Below, piece after piece: positions 21,323-33,679 of a stretch of 64,000 nt of DNA. Source of the DNA: Pseudoips prasinana (Eukaryota; Arthropoda; Insecta; Lepidoptera; Nolidae). The stretch lies in contig OX621236.1 of NCBI GenBank assembly GCA_951640165.1, positions 29,566,948 to 29,630,947 of the forward strand. Direction: 5' to 3'. Made by a program: the position numbers and the translations under genes. The notes under the pieces were generated by a model. It made no database searches. It saw only the letters and a program-made list of their open reading frames with translations, and was not told the origin of the DNA. Position 1 is the stretch's first letter; each line of letters begins with the position of its first letter.

Positions 21323-21952
21323 AGGTATCTGATACTTTGTATCATCGTAGTCAGTTTGAAATCGTTGAATATTTCCTGCAATTTAAATAATGCTATATAT
21401 AGATTTAAGGAAACAAAAAATCGTAGCTTTTTCGGAATTAGTATAAAGCATTTTTTTTTCAGTCTTAAAGTCACATGATAAATACACCATAGACCTTAAT
21501 AATCCATAGACACTACACCTACTAGACAAGGTATGATTAAAAATCTGCAAGCATCACTTGTAAATAAGAAAATACATAAAAAAAAATTAAAAGGTCTTGG
21601 CTGTTTAATATTTAACACAATCGTCATCGCGTAAAGCATCCACAAACAGTTGTCTAAAATATCAATTCACTTTCATTTACACTTTAATCAAGGATGCTAC
21701 GTTTTATTTTGAAATATTTTCCATTACATAAGGGTTGCCCAACTTAATTTTGATTTAGCCAAAATTCACCAAATTTTACTTACTACTAGTTCAAAAATAA
21801 GTAGATCAACAATTGTCACCCACCGTATGTTTTATATTGATAAATCTTTTTTTATTCTATATTCGATAGGCCGTAATGCTCGTAATAATATAATCCCATT
21901 TAAAGTTTTAAGATATTTATTTCTCAAAAATAATTGCATTCACTTACATGAG

Positions 21953-22240
21953 AAAAAACTTGAGAGGTGTCAAGGGACACCCGGGTGGAACGAACTTATT
22001 TCTGATTATTTATTATGTACAAAAAACCTGTATACACTCAACAAAAATAATCGTCGCGGCTCCACACTGTTCAATGCGAAATAGAAATGAAAATATCTGG
22101 CTTGCTTTCTATAAGAGAGAGAGAGACAGGCAGAGAAACATGCGTACGCCGCACAGCTGCAAAAAGTGTCGTGACAACTTTTCGTAAAAAAAAATTCCGT
22201 CTAGCCCCCTTTCACAACGCGCGATAAGGAACTTCGTTCC
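21953..22240 (-). repeat. Repeat family H, copy 1
   Basis: About 290 nt, reverse complement of 45178-45467. Landmarks: a (GA)n run, a GTGTCGTGACAACTTTTCGT block, and the inner GGAACGAAGTTCC palindrome at one end. Class unknown; no coding. Confidence 0.7.
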
Positions 22241-22384
22241 AAAAAATCTACTTAATTTTAAGAAGTTACGGTTATTCAGAGTTAGTTACATAGTTATAAA
22301 TTAAACTTATATTTATTGTAATGCTATCATGCTTAAACAGTGTTACGAAAATACACATGGATATAGTGGAAATAGTGTTAGTGG

Positions 22385-22570
22385 ATTCTAATGTGTCTAA
22401 CTTCCTCTAAGACGTGCTTTTTCAAGGCCTTTTTGAAAGAGTACATAGATTTCTGATCTTTGTCACTATTTGGTAGTCTATTGTAAATATGTGCTCCCTC
22501 ATATACAATAGTACTTTTACCGTAATTGGTACGAGAAGCTTGTAGCACCAGGTTATTTGCTTATAAAGGT
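22385..22570 (-). pseudogene. LINE ORF2 C-terminal fragment
   Basis: Minus-strand translation gives RTNYGKSTIVYEGAHIYNRL followed by PNSDKDQKSMYSFKKALKKH, the usual ending of CR1/L2/Jockey-type ORF2 proteins (aromatic-N-L-P, then F-K-x-x-L-K). Only the last 60 or so residues remain and no other domain is near, so it is an old 5'-truncated copy. Confidence 0.65.
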
Positions 22571-23916
22571 TCTTCAAATCAGTTTTTAGAAAGAAATGTT
22601 TTAGTCAGTTGTGTTTTTAAAAAGGTAATATTTATATTTTCCTACCGGATTGTTAGACTGAAACAGCAATAGTAAATATTAAGGAGACCAAAGTGATCCT
22701 ACGTTGATCTTCTATGATGAGTATGACATGATATGTCAAGATCATGGACGAGGATTGAGTAGCAAACTGTTGCTGGATGACCTAAATAGCTTCCGTTTTT
22801 CTGGTTATCCAGTAATTGGGCAAAAAGAACTTCATCCTTCAGTCAATGGTTCGATGGAATACAATGTCACCTAAAAATCATTGTCATGATGGAGTAGTTG
22901 CAACGCTGAAAACGTTGGCTAAGTAAATTACTACTAATAACTAAAATGGTTCAGCTATACGACACCTCCAAGGGTCACTAATAATTGAAATTTGCAGGGG
23001 TTTGCCGTAGTCACCGCGTTTAGCATGGAACTACGTGGCCTATGCCTTAGTCGTCATTTAAGATATCTACGAGATGGTATTAGGTGGCCTGTTATTTTTC
23101 TGAGCCGGTAACCATACGAAATATGCGATTACTCATTTAATAGAATTGGTCAAATTCGGATGCCCTAGGAATCTGGAATAATATACCTATATAGCGGCAA
23201 GTAGATAGCACAATTAAAGCTCCAAAGAAAAATAAACAAATTTCACAAATACGTACCGATTTGTTATTTTAAGCCCACCTCAAATATAGCTTTATTTCCC
23301 CTAAAACTTGGGTAAATATGCGAAATTGGCACTACTACATTAAAGGATGTTAGAAACAACATGGCCACTTTTTGCGCGCTTCCCGTTTACATTTCGTATT
23401 CAGAACGTGGAATCAGAGACGAGCGGGCGTGGGTTAATGTTGCCACTTTTAAATATTAAAATTACATTATTGTGTCGTGACAGAAGTGTCCCAGATTGAT
23501 TCTAACTACTTTATGATTCAATTGGTGAGGGGAATCTACTTAATATAATATTAACTTTATTAAAAGTGGATCAGTATTAGGACAATCATATTTTGAACAT
23601 CTATTTCGTATATAATAATATGAGTATTTTTGCCCTTGCATTGTTAAATTGCCTAATTTTGCTTTCATTGTTATTACAAATTTTTTTTTCAAACTCATCT
23701 CGTAACCTCTAAACAACTTCCAATGGGCATGGGCATATATATTCTTATATAGAAAAGAGGAATATAAGTAGGTACCTAGGTACATAGAATCTTAATGTAA
23801 GATTACATGAGGAGGGTTCTATGTTTAAGTATGTACTTTCTACACCATTCTTGTACTGTACGTACGGTTCAAGCTGCAAGAGAAGTAGAATAGAAGAACT
23901 CAATCATAGAATTAGA
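22571..23916. other. Spacer, 1.3 kb
   Basis: No gene identified. A GC-richer stretch lies at 23360-23440. Confidence 0.35.
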
Positions 23917-24625
23917 TAGATAGATATTTATTTATTTGCCATAAATGCTGGAACAAACAAATGAGGTCTTAGATATAAAAACAGATCCATAACACTTAGT
24001 CATATACACAGTGACATGCAAATACTTAAATTAATTTCTATGTTTGGTCCTATTAAAGAAGCCTGCTACCGTGTAAATGGCTCTTTCGAACAACCACATT
24101 TTGAATTTATTTGTAAATTTCCGAAGTGGTAGTTCCTATATATCAACAGGCAACTCATTAAATATACATCCCCACATCACGTTGCTACTTTTCTTAGATA
24201 AAGTTGCCTTAGGAATCACTGGCAAAACTATTCTGTTAGGAATTCGAATATTTCTAGGGAATACATTCCTGAGCTCTTCTGAACAGGTCTGGACTTTTTT
24301 AAGCAACTTATTACTTACAAATATATACCTAGACGGTAATGTCATAATTTTATACTTTTAAAAGATCGGTTAACACGATTGCCACGGACATAGACCAGAA
24401 AGCGCACGAATACGTTTTTTTTGTGCAATAAAAGCTTTTTGAATGTTTGTTGAGTTGCCCCACAGAATTGCTAGATGTTATTAATAATGATATATCATCA
24501 GCAAATAAAAAAATAAGGGTTATTAGTCGTGTCTGGAAGGTCATTTATATATAGTATAAACAGAAGAGGGCCAAGAATGCTTCCTTGAAGGACCCCGGAA
24601 GCGTTATGCTTAAAGTTAGATCTAT
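23917..24625 (-). pseudogene. LINE RT fragment with internal deletion
   Basis: Minus strand. The palm motif SGVLQGSILGPLLFILYINDLP lies at about 24535-24600 and is followed by an altered active-site segment (CxDDIS in place of YADDIS). The frame then jumps to a C-terminal part (24360-24450, AQKKRIRALSGL) and ends with YIFVSNKLLKKVQTCSEELR ... FNELPVDI before a stop near 24134. The thumb region between YADD and the C-terminus is deleted. The 3' end carries an (ATCT)n tail at 23917-23935. CR1/L2-like by its ending. Non-functional. Confidence 0.75.
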
Positions 24626-24817
24626 ACGCTTTTAATGTAATTATTATTGAGTTCTTCTATTTCTACATTAAAAAGTGAGATAATTACGTTGAGACAGCTG
24701 CATTAATAGGTATGCAGTTCTAGCCTTTCCACATTTCAAAGATGTGGGTGCTTAAGATAAATCGTAAAGTATAAAGAGATTATATTATAAGAATTTTATT
24801 AATGCTTCTGACTGTAT

Positions 24818-25200
24818 ATGCAAAGGCATTTAGTTTCATCTTACAGGGTACCTTTTCTTTGTCTCAACGTCCCCTACAGCGATACAAACTACAGACAAAA
24901 CTCTTTTTTTATTAGATCCGCTAAATGTTACAATAAGTTGGTTGACTTTTCTGATCTTGACTTATTTACAACTAAGCCACATGTATTTAAGCATACACTT
25001 ACTAAACATTGGTTCGAATTGGTTCAATAACTGTGTTGCTTTATCAAGTGTAATTGTATAGTTAAGCATAATATCTCTATCTCATTTTCGTTGTCTTATA
25101 GTATCTTTTATTAAGCAAACAAGCTATTTTTGTATTCATTTGCGAAAATACTAATAATAATAATAAGTTGTTAATACTGTTTGTTTTCCTAATAAAATAA
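24818..25200 (+). pseudogene. LINE ORF2 C-terminus and 3' UTR, plus strand
   Basis: Seventy codons to a TAA at 25028-25030: NSFFIRSAKCYNKLVDFSDL ... FKHTLTKHWFELVQ, the typical last block of CR1/Jockey-type ORF2 proteins. A 3' UTR follows and ends in an A-rich stretch near 25195-25207. It is head-to-head with the minus-strand LINE at 23917-24625. The upstream domains are missing. Confidence 0.65.
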
Positions 25201-25382
25201 AAAAAAATTGCGGTCTTAAATCTTGAGTAGCTGATAACAATTCGTGGTCTTTTAAATGAGCCAAAATCCTATGATACCAAACGACTAGTTAATTAAATGC
25301 TATATTTTTTTACAATGATACTAAATTTTATAGTTGATAGTTTTTATCCCCACTTGGGAAACCCATGGAATTGTTCTGCTTT

Positions 25383-26308
25383 ATAAATGGTGGTTAAATT
25401 TAAAGGGATTTGATTTTTAATAAAACACAAATTATTTAAGTTATTATTAACATTTCTTTTTATTATGATAATTATATTGGTATGACTCAATTATGTATAG
25501 AACAAAATTTTGCCGAAATTACCGCCACGGCCTCGGCGGCACACCTCCATCCGATGGTCCAAATTTTCGATGAAGCTGAGGCATAATTGAGGTTTAATGT
25601 CGTTAATGTGCCGAATTAGCTCATCTTTTAGCTCTTGTTGCTGGCTGTTGCTGGCTTATCGACGTACACATTTTCCTCAAATAACCCCAAATAAACAAGT
25701 CTAACGGTATCAAATCACAAGATCTTGGCGGCCAATTGACATCGCCGCGACGTGAGATTATTTGGCCTTAATTTTTTTCGCGCAAAAGAGCCATTGTTTC
25801 GTTAGCTGTGTGGCAAGTGGCACCGTCCTGTTAAACCACATATCGTCCACGTCCATATCTTCCAATTCGGGCCATAAAAAGTTTGTTATCACCTCACGAT
25901 AGCGAACACCATTCACAGTATCTCCCTGACCAGCCTCATTTCCCGATGATACCGCCAGCCCATAAACCACACCAAACGGTCACTCTTTGTGGATGCATTG
26001 GTTCTTCGACAATTACTCTTGGATTCTCATTCGCCCAAATGCAGCAATTCTGTTTATTGACAAATCCACTGAGGTGAAAATGTGTCTCAAAAATAACGAA
26101 GTGCACGATATGCATTTTGATTTTAATGCCCATTTTTATAATAGTCCTGTATAACTTAAACGCGTTGCTCGATTGTGTACCTTTCCATGGTTCAAATTGA
26201 GTTAGTCTGAAGTTAAAAGAAATGTCAAAAGAAATGCAGAAAACACTTGACATTTAGGCATGGTTCACGTTCAACATCGGCCCTTGAAATGTAACCACCC
26301 ATTATAAT
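25383..26308 (-). mobile_element. mariner-family transposon, internally deleted
   Basis: Imperfect terminal inverted repeats of about 28 nt (GGTGGTTAAATTTAAAGGG at 25389 and its counterpart ending at 26300) with ATA-type flanks consistent with a TA target. Enclosed is a broken transposase on the minus strand. Confidence 0.8.
25491..26188 (-). pseudogene. mariner-like transposase, deleted and frameshifted
   Basis: Starts at a minus-strand ATG (26188-26186) with MERYTIEQRV, then a stop, then a large in-element deletion that removes the helix-turn-helix region. Sequence resumes with ETHFHLSGFVNKQNCCIWAN and NPRVIVEEPMHPQRVTVWCG, then EAGQGDTVNGVRYREVITNF and ELEDMDVDDMW. A catalytic-aspartate block (GDVNWPPRSCDL.PLD) and the ending HRMEVCRRGRGG follow in shifted frames to a TAA at 25493-25491. 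At least three frame breaks are present. Mariner-type DDE transposases cut and paste their element; this copy cannot. Confidence 0.85.
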
Positions 26309-26374
26309 GGCAAATCAAAATCAACGTCAAGAGGTAGGATGAGGACACAACTCGAATATGGAGATCTTATGGGG

Positions 26375-26430
26375 AGATCTTTGTCCAGCAATCCAGCAGT
26401 GGACGTCATTTGGCTGGCCGCTATTAAGTT
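26375..26430 (+). repeat. Family F / LINE tail fragment
   Basis: TTTGTCCAGCAATCCAGCAGTGGACGTC-type wording is a common LINE 3' end phrase. Short and uncertain. Confidence 0.35.
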
Positions 26431-28384
26431 AATGTTGTGGCTCTTCGTGTCAGTAAGGTTATCTGGTGTCTTACTCTTATTGCTCATAGCGGAATGGTAT
26501 TAAGTTTTATTTGGTTTTCGAACCTACAAAAAGTCTAATTGAAAAATAAAGTGTAATTGAGGTTATTTTTGCAGATTTATGAAGTAAAGTGGATCGCATC
26601 AGGAAGTGGTATGAGATAAAGGGAAAAGGTTGTCCGCTCTTGAACTGTTTGAGAAAGTTTCTTCCCATTGCCACTGAAATTTCGCATACTCAGCCCTTTC
26701 TTCTTACCATCTTTCACTATATGACACTTTGATCTTAACCTAACAATGAAATAACGTGACAACCATTCAAAGTGAATTCAAAATGATTTTTTTATATGAT
26801 TCCGATTTGGTTTAGGTAATACGATCATGTCTCAGAATTTGGCAATCGAAGATGTTTTGGCACCCAGTTGAGCTTAGTTCCTACCAAAATATCTTCATCG
26901 AAATACCCAGAAGTGAGACACACTTCTATGCGAATACACAATGACAAATGTGACAATTTAGATATTTTTAATTTACATACTCTTATCTCTCAACGATCAG
27001 ATTCTCTATACATGAATCATTCACGATTCTTGCAGTCACCAGGAAAATATATAAGCTGTAATATAAGTTCGTACGCGTATACACTTAGAATTATACATAC
27101 ATTTATTGGTACCGTCTTTATATTTATATGCATGTACATACATATTGTTTTATATTTTATTTAAATACGTAATCTATGGTATTTTTCTGCGACAAACTTC
27201 GTAGATAAGGGCGAAGGTAGGACGAATGGTATCGCTTTTGGCATTTATAATTATAAGGTGGCCATAAATAATAGAACAAAGAAGTCATGGAGATTTTTGA
27301 TAAATAATCAATCTGTTAAGCAATAATCATAAAAAGGGGCACTGACAACTCCAGGCTTGTATAAATTACTATCGAGGTAATTTTTTTATTATGATAATAA
27401 TTTTAATGATTTAACTTTCGATGGTTTGAATTATATACTTAAAAACCCAGTATAATAAGTCTCACTTTCGCATTTTCTAGTTTACTATACTTAAACGTAT
27501 AAGCGGTGGTTACCCTGGTTACTAGTTTCGGAGTGGTTAAAGCCGTTCTGGTACGCCTCTGACAGGCTCTTTATTACTGTTAGCTAATGAACTGAACAAC
27601 TGCGTCTTACCTCTTAACGTGCCATCCGAACCACAGAGACGCTCAGAAATTGAACCGCTTTAGCGATCTAGGTCTAGATTGACCGTGTTATCTAATGCTT
27701 AATCTTGCCAATCACTTACAGAGCAGTGTAAGCAACTGGCTATGATTTTGTAGTTAGGCTGTGGTAATGAATAAGCTTTTCGATGCCTATTCCAATTAAT
27801 TTGAGACTTATTGCCATAGGTAAAAAAACATTTTTAAACTAAACTAGAATAGGCGGTTATGCAAACAAATTACGTTACATGTATACACAAAATAATATTA
27901 TTCCTCTCGATTATTATGTAAATAGGAGTAAAGTGTATACGTTTGTGCATTCTATTCCTATAAATAGGAACAGCAAATTGTATTACATAGATATCCACGA
28001 AGAACGTATCGCAACAGCTTGTAAAAGCAGTGAAAAGCTGCGAATTATATAAATTAACATATCAAAAGCGACTTCGTTACTCGCTACACCACCCTATTGT
28101 ACAGTGACTTGCACTTCTTGATACTTCAAAAGACTATCACGATGTTGTTAGACTCGAAATGAGGGTGAGTGATATAGGGAGGTGGTTCATGATTAAACTA
28201 TTAAAATAAATAAAATAATAGGGTTTTGTCACTTGTAGGCAATAAACAAAAATAATTAAGTTCGTATACCCACCTCCATGATTTACGGATGCGGTCGTAA
28301 TTAGTATCAATGAATCCAAATCTAACCATATGCTTTTTTGATATTGGAAATCAATTTGAGTGAATTTAAGACAATCTTTTGGCA
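26431..28384. other. Spacer, 2 kb
   Basis: No gene recognised. Small open frames (26577-26762 minus, 26868-27164 plus) have no supporting motifs. Confidence 0.4.
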
Positions 28385-28415
28385 GTAATGGTGTTTATGA
28401 AGGAAACACCATTAC
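28385..28415. repeat. 12-bp perfect hairpin
   Basis: GTAATGGTGTTT and AAACACCATTAC with a 7-nt loop. Confidence 0.75.
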
Positions 28416-28729
28416 ACTAATATTTTCTTACATAATATTAAGATTTACTAGTTTAGCAACTATTTTGAGATTTTATTTGTACAAATATTATCTTATTAGC
28501 GTATCTTACCTTAGTTATTGCCTGTATATTTTTTCTTTAAATTCTCAAAATAACATGGACTTGATTTTTTAAATAACTAAAACTATATAAACCTATAATT
28601 GCTCAATTCTGTTGCACTTCAAGCGACATTTTTTTGATTATTTCATTGTACATTGAAATATAATCGGCGTGGTGATTATCTAGGATTATATAGTGAATGA
28701 ATATACAATACAGTATATTTGCAGTAAAA

Positions 28730-28733
<4 letters not shown>

Positions 28734-28797
<64 letters not shown>
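28734..28797. repeat. (TA)n microsatellite
   Basis: About 31 uninterrupted TA units. Confidence 0.95.
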
Positions 28798-28800
<3 letters not shown>

Positions 28801-29458
28801 TTAATAGTTACTGCAGTTTAAAAAATACATACTAAAAATTGTACTTATACTTGTATTTCATAAATAAAAAAACCGTATTAATTAATTATCAATAGTAAAT
28901 AACTTTATAAAGTATGCCCTTATATAATGAATGTATAACACTACGCTCTGTCACAACATAATAACGAGCAATCTAAACTATATTTACTTCTATCCTCTGT
29001 ATTTTTGCTAGTTGTCATGTCAATAACATCTGCGATTTTCCAGGAAAATTACCCACAGTTAATTATAATTATTGTCTCATTAGACAGTTGATAGATACCA
29101 ATTAAAGAAAACATTGTATTGCATCATGCTATCTATTCTATTTCTCACGGGCCTATACAGCAATAATACGATTATGTAGAGGCATATTAATTTCATTACG
29201 TGGTTTAAAATTGAAGCATATTAGAATTGGATTAGGATTTATAAAGACGTACACAGGCTATTATGAGCTATACTTATCCGCCACAGGAGATTTTGAAGTT
29301 CTCAATTAAAATTACCATAAAGTTTATTCCAATAAAAAAAAATTAAAATCTCTCTCTAGTTGAGTCTGAAGGAAGCAAGCTGGAGACTGAAGACTTATTT
29401 GTGTTACACTGTCATGCCTCGAGCTCTTTAACTATTGAGGTAATTATTGAGATAATTG

Positions 29459-29505
29459 AAATAAATTATTAAAAGGCATATATAAAGGCCTTTAATAATT
29501 TATTT
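29459..29505. repeat. AT-rich hairpin, about 18-bp arms
   Basis: AAATAAATTATTAAAAGGC and its near-complement around a 10-nt loop, with one base bulged. Confidence 0.65.
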
Positions 29506-29707
29506 ACATAAGATAATAAAAATTTAATCTTATTTGTTTAGTACCTCTCACTTTAAGCCGACTGCAATGCTTATATTTTTAATTTTTTTATTGTACGCTA
29601 GAATAAAAATAAAAAATGTAAGCAAGCCAGTCGAGCATTTCTAAATGGTATTCTACAATTCAAAAATTAAAAAGCACTAATTTTACAACATCATTGGTAT
29701 TTGATTT

Positions 29708-29960
29708 TAAATAATATCTAGGGATAATGTCACACAGATCATCCTAGTCCCTAACTAAGCAAAGCTTGTACTATGGGTACCAGGCGACGATATACATACT
29801 TATATAGATAGATACATACTTAAATACATAGAAAACATCCATGACTCAGAAACAAATATTCGTGCTCATCACCCAAATAATTACAATTACCGGGATTCGA
29901 ACCCAGGACCACTAGCTTTATAGGCAGGAGCACTACCAACTAGGCTACGGTGACCGACCG
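29708..29960 (-). mobile_element. SINE family 2 (tRNA-headed)
   Basis: Full-length minus copy. The head ends in four GACC units (29952-29968), which may mark a short tandem expansion at the 5' end. Confidence 0.85.
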
Positions 29961-29968
29961 ACCGACCG

Positions 29969-30805
29969 TAAATGATTTTGAACTCTTTTAATTTTGATTA
30001 AAAAACTATCAAGAATGGTCCATCTCTGAGTAAGTAGCTAAAGCAGCGATGTTGCATTCGCAGAAATAAATGACATTTTAAATTGGAACGAGTGTAAGTG
30101 CAACCCCCGTTCGTGCCAACTACCACCTGAATTATTTACTTTTGCGCGCTATATACCTACATACACTATGTGTTTTAATCCTTAAATATTGTATGCGTTT
30201 TTAAAATTATTTGACCAGTAAAGTTAAGAGACTGGGATCCTTTTCAGCTATATTTGTGTTTATAATGAGTAACAGACAGGCCTCGTTTGCCCTTAGTGAC
30301 TTAACTAAGATATTAAGTCCAGCACAAGGTCTACTCCAGCTTGCTTGCTGTCCCTTAAAGCAATTTAGTCAGAGCTATAATAAATTACAACTTACCCTCA
30401 TACATACCTTGCCTTTTAAGTTAAAGTGAGAAAACTTGGTCAAGCTTTTTGTATGGTTAAGTGATCGAGTTCTAAGTAAGTGTTAGATCATTTTAATTTT
30501 TTTGTGAAACATTGCAGGAATACAAGACATCTTTTATAACAACATGAAATAATAAAGCAGAGTATAAAATAATATAAAATGCCTCGGTGAACACGCGCCC
30601 TTAAAAAAAAGGAGATGGACTGTGGCCTTACAAATATAGGAGTCAGATAAATGCTATCGAGTCTGAAAGCTTTAGATTTAGAATCCCTGTAAGTGACCCC
30701 CGTAGTGTGGTAGCGCTAAATGGTAGGAACATTTAGGAGACGTAAAGCATAAGGTTCTATCTCTCTGTGAGCAGCTTGACTGAGAAAGAAACACCCATTA
30801 CACAA
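29969..30805. other. Spacer
   Basis: No gene seen. Confidence 0.4.
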
Positions 30806-31062
30806 TATGACTGGCCTGTTGGTTTAATGGTTAATGACCCTGACTACTAAGCCAGAGGTCGAGGGTTCGATTCACAACGGGGATAAATATTTGTATGGTG
30901 AGCACGATTATTTGTTCTGTGACTGGGTGTAATTTATCTATAATATGTATGTATATAGAATCATATAAGTATATTTATCAGTTGTCTGGTTGTCATAGTA
31001 CAGGTTCTGTCTAGTTTGGGATCAGATGGCAGTGTGTTGGTTGCCCCAAGATATTTATTAGG
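30806..31062 (+). mobile_element. SINE family 3 (tRNA-headed)
   Basis: Head TGGCCTGTTGGTTTAATGGT and B box GGGTTCGATTC, body GTTCTGTGACTGGGTGTAAT, 3' block TAGTTTGGGATCAGATGG and an ATT-rich end. Confidence 0.85.
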
Positions 31063-31544
31063 TAATATTACCTGAATACTTTGTTCACCTACTTCGTTCT
31101 ACCTTATCCTGAAAACTTAAGCAGGGTGTATGAGTCTCCATTTTTGTATGTTATTGCAATTAGATGTCAGACGAAACTGTCTGGTTTCTAAATAATAAAG
31201 TTACTAACATTAGGTATAAGATCTCTTTGCTTTACTAACCCACTGTGGACGAAACTGGTCTGAAATAAAGATTATTTTATTTATTTATTAAAGTAGACCG
31301 ACAATTGTGCAATACGTCGCTAAAACGACTGAAATTCTCATGCATCTCCACATAAGTAACCACCCCAAGCCTAGGTTCGAACACCAAAGGGATCTCCCTG
31401 ACGCGAAAACTTTATTTATAGTTGTACTAGGCTAGTAAGCTAAGCCCACGCTCGCCGAAATTGCCAGGTGACGCAGTGAAAGCGAAAATACAAGAAAGAA
31501 GTCTAGCTATAGCGTTAAACTGTTCATGTTTACCGGGGAAGTCC

Positions 31545-31628
31545 AAAGGTTGCGTTTCCATGTTTGTTGGGTAATAGTCTACAGTAACCACTTACCATCA
31601 CGAACGCCGTATGCTTCTAAAAAAACAT
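31545..31628 (+). repeat. Retroposon 3' end remnant
   Basis: AACCACTTACCATCACGAAC followed by an A run. This is the usual 3' end of a common lepidopteran retroposon (compare 53230). Confidence 0.45.
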
Positions 31629-32093
31629 GTTACCCCAGTGACTTGATCAGGCGATTCTTTAATTTATGATCAATTTAATGTAAAAGACTTGACATTTAGT
31701 TTGCCAAGTGTTTGTAAGAAAAACTTGATAATTATAGCAATAATTTGTGCTATCAGTAGATAAACAAGAGTTATATCTACGGTAAGGTAGTAATTTATTC
31801 TTTTTAGGAAATTATGTATACGACGATACTTTGTGTGTACTTCTCACTTGCCATATTTGATACGAATAAAGTGTAAGCTATTTAATAAGGATACTTACTT
31901 AAATGTTTTATGGCGTAATTACTCAGTGTGTAGCTTAATGTCTGTTTTACATTATTGTTATGGTGTGCTATATATCATGTATTATGCATACATTTGTTTC
32001 ATAGTATTATTACAAGAAAAATTGAAGTGGATTTTATGTTTTTAAACAATTATGATTTCCACAGTGATAATAACGATTTAATGATAGCTTTTA
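31629..32093. other. Spacer
   Basis: No gene supported. Confidence 0.4.
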
Positions 32094-32265
32094 CTAGCTG
32101 TTCCCCGCGGTTTTACCCGCGTTAAATTATAGCCTCTGTGTTAATCCAGGGTGTCAGGTAACTCCATACCAAATTTTATTAAAACCGCTCTAACCGTCTA
32201 GACGTGAAGAAGTAACAAATATACACACTCACACACAAACCATCGCTTTTATAATATTAGTGTGA
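32094..32265 (-). mobile_element. Lep1-like Helitron
   Basis: Minus strand: CTAG at 32094-32097, hairpin CCGCGG/CGCGG (plus CCCCGCGGTTTTACCCGCG), 5' end TCACACTAATATTATAAAAG. About 170 nt, structurally complete. Confidence 0.85.
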
Positions 32266-32545
32266 TTAAGAGCATTGTAGGGATAATTTTTAATTAGAGT
32301 TTAAAATTCGATTCCCACCCATTACTCTAGTTGGTACCAACTTCAAATGCTACAATTTATTGTTCCTAACTGAAATTGTTGAAATTTTTAAATCGTTTGT
32401 GTTTTGTTTTTATAATACCTATTATATTATGCTTATTTTGTGACTATGGTTTAGTTTTAGGACTATATGTAAGAACATTTAAAGGAAATCGTATTATTTC
32501 AATGTTGTTTTAAAACTGGTAACTTATGAATTCCAAGATAATCTT

Positions 32546-32690
32546 AGCTGTTACTGTTATATTTTTTTTAAAGATAAGGAAATTAACAAACTCTACTTTG
32601 TTTATTTTCTATAAATAAATAAACAATGTAGAATTTATAAATTTCCTTTTCTTTACCAAACTTGTAACAGTGATAATAACTATACTAATA
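32546..32690. repeat. Imperfect long hairpin (possible MITE)
   Basis: TTTAAAGATAAGGAAATT pairs with AAATTTCCTTTTCTTTA, and the inner CTACTTTGTTTATTT pairs with AAATAAACAATGTAG. The outer ends share TGTTAC/GTAACA. Confidence 0.6.
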
Positions 32691-33105
32691 AAAAAATATT
32701 CACAAAAGGAGGAGAATTCAGTTTATATACACGAAGAAAATACACATCGAATTGAGCCCATCTCCTTTTTAAAGTCGGTAAAAAAATGTATGTAGGTAAT
32801 CAAATATTTAATGTAGGTCAAAAGTTTTACATGTCATAACCTTATCTAATATGAAATATGGTTGAAGAGAACAACCCAGGGGTGTGTCCCTACCTACCTC
32901 GAGGCTTTCGTTAAACGTTGTTAAACGTTTGGGCGGCCCGCCCTACGCTCTTCAATACGACAGGGTCATTCTTAACCACACTAAAAATAAAACCTACCTT
33001 ATAACGCTAGACATAAGACTCATATTACTTATTTTTCAAATTTAATAGAACTTTGACGGAGTAAAAAAGCATTAATGTCTCTACGTATAGTTTAAACGGT
33101 TCACT

Positions 33106-33291
33106 CTACCTATTATTAAGTAGGGCGTTCCTGGTTTCCCTTATGTATTCACTTGCTGCAGTGATTGTGCGTAGGTACTTCATATTCCTGCCTCCTTGTA
33201 GGGTGCACCCAGAAGGTAAATAATAAGTAACTAAATATACTTGATATAAAGGAGAACAAGTTAAATTTGTGTATTGTATCGGTAGCAACAT
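33106..33291 (-). other. Unexplained small frame (possible LINE scrap)
   Basis: Minus-strand frame includes RNMKYLRTITAASEYIRETR. The wording is faintly like the thumb region of LINE reverse transcriptases, but I cannot confirm it. Confidence 0.2.
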
Positions 33292-33452
33292 TTAGGTGGT
33301 AGGTGGTAGATCATAGCGATCGCTCACTATAATAATAACATAATATCCTGGGACATTATTCACACACGGCCATCTGATTCGAAACTATGCGAAGCTTTTA
33401 CTATGGAAACCAGATAACTGATATACCACGTATACTACTTCTTCTTTTAAAT

Positions 33453-33514
33453 ACGTACTTATATAGATAATTACACCCAGACTAGTCTGGGTGTAATTAT
33501 CTATATAAGTACGT
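33453..33514. repeat. 62-nt perfect palindrome without spacer
   Basis: Arms 33453-33483 and 33484-33514 are exact reverse complements centred on ACTAGT. Confidence 0.95.
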
Positions 33515-33551
33515 CTGTTTGTACTTATATAGATATATAGTACAAACAGAC
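33513..33551. repeat. 12-bp hairpin overlapping the palindrome edge
   Basis: GTCTGTTTGTAC at 33513 and GTACAAACAGAC at 33540-33551. Confidence 0.9.
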
Positions 33552-33679
33552 ATGTTCATGCATGCAAATATCTGTCGTGGGTGGGAATCGAACCTACGAC
33601 CTGCGGCGTGAAAGGCAAGTAATTACCAACCACGCCAACAGGTCAGTCAAACTATATGAGTAGGAAGCCTAAATTTGAT

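Larger units (their letters stand above)
33335..33645 (-). mobile_element. SINE family 1 with internal inverted duplications
   Basis: Minus copy with a good tRNA-like head (ending AACCTACGACCTGCGGC on plus). The body is rearranged: a segment is repeated in inverse twice, creating the palindrome at 33453-33514 and a hairpin at 33513-33551. Confidence 0.85.

Noticed and set aside
22100..22130. CRISPR-like or tandem structured array from the GAGA run
   Set aside because: Simple dinucleotide run inside repeat H; no spacers and no repeats of the right type.
28734..28797. Replication origin or promoter based on the (TA)n tract
   Set aside because: A plain microsatellite; nothing nearby supports a function.
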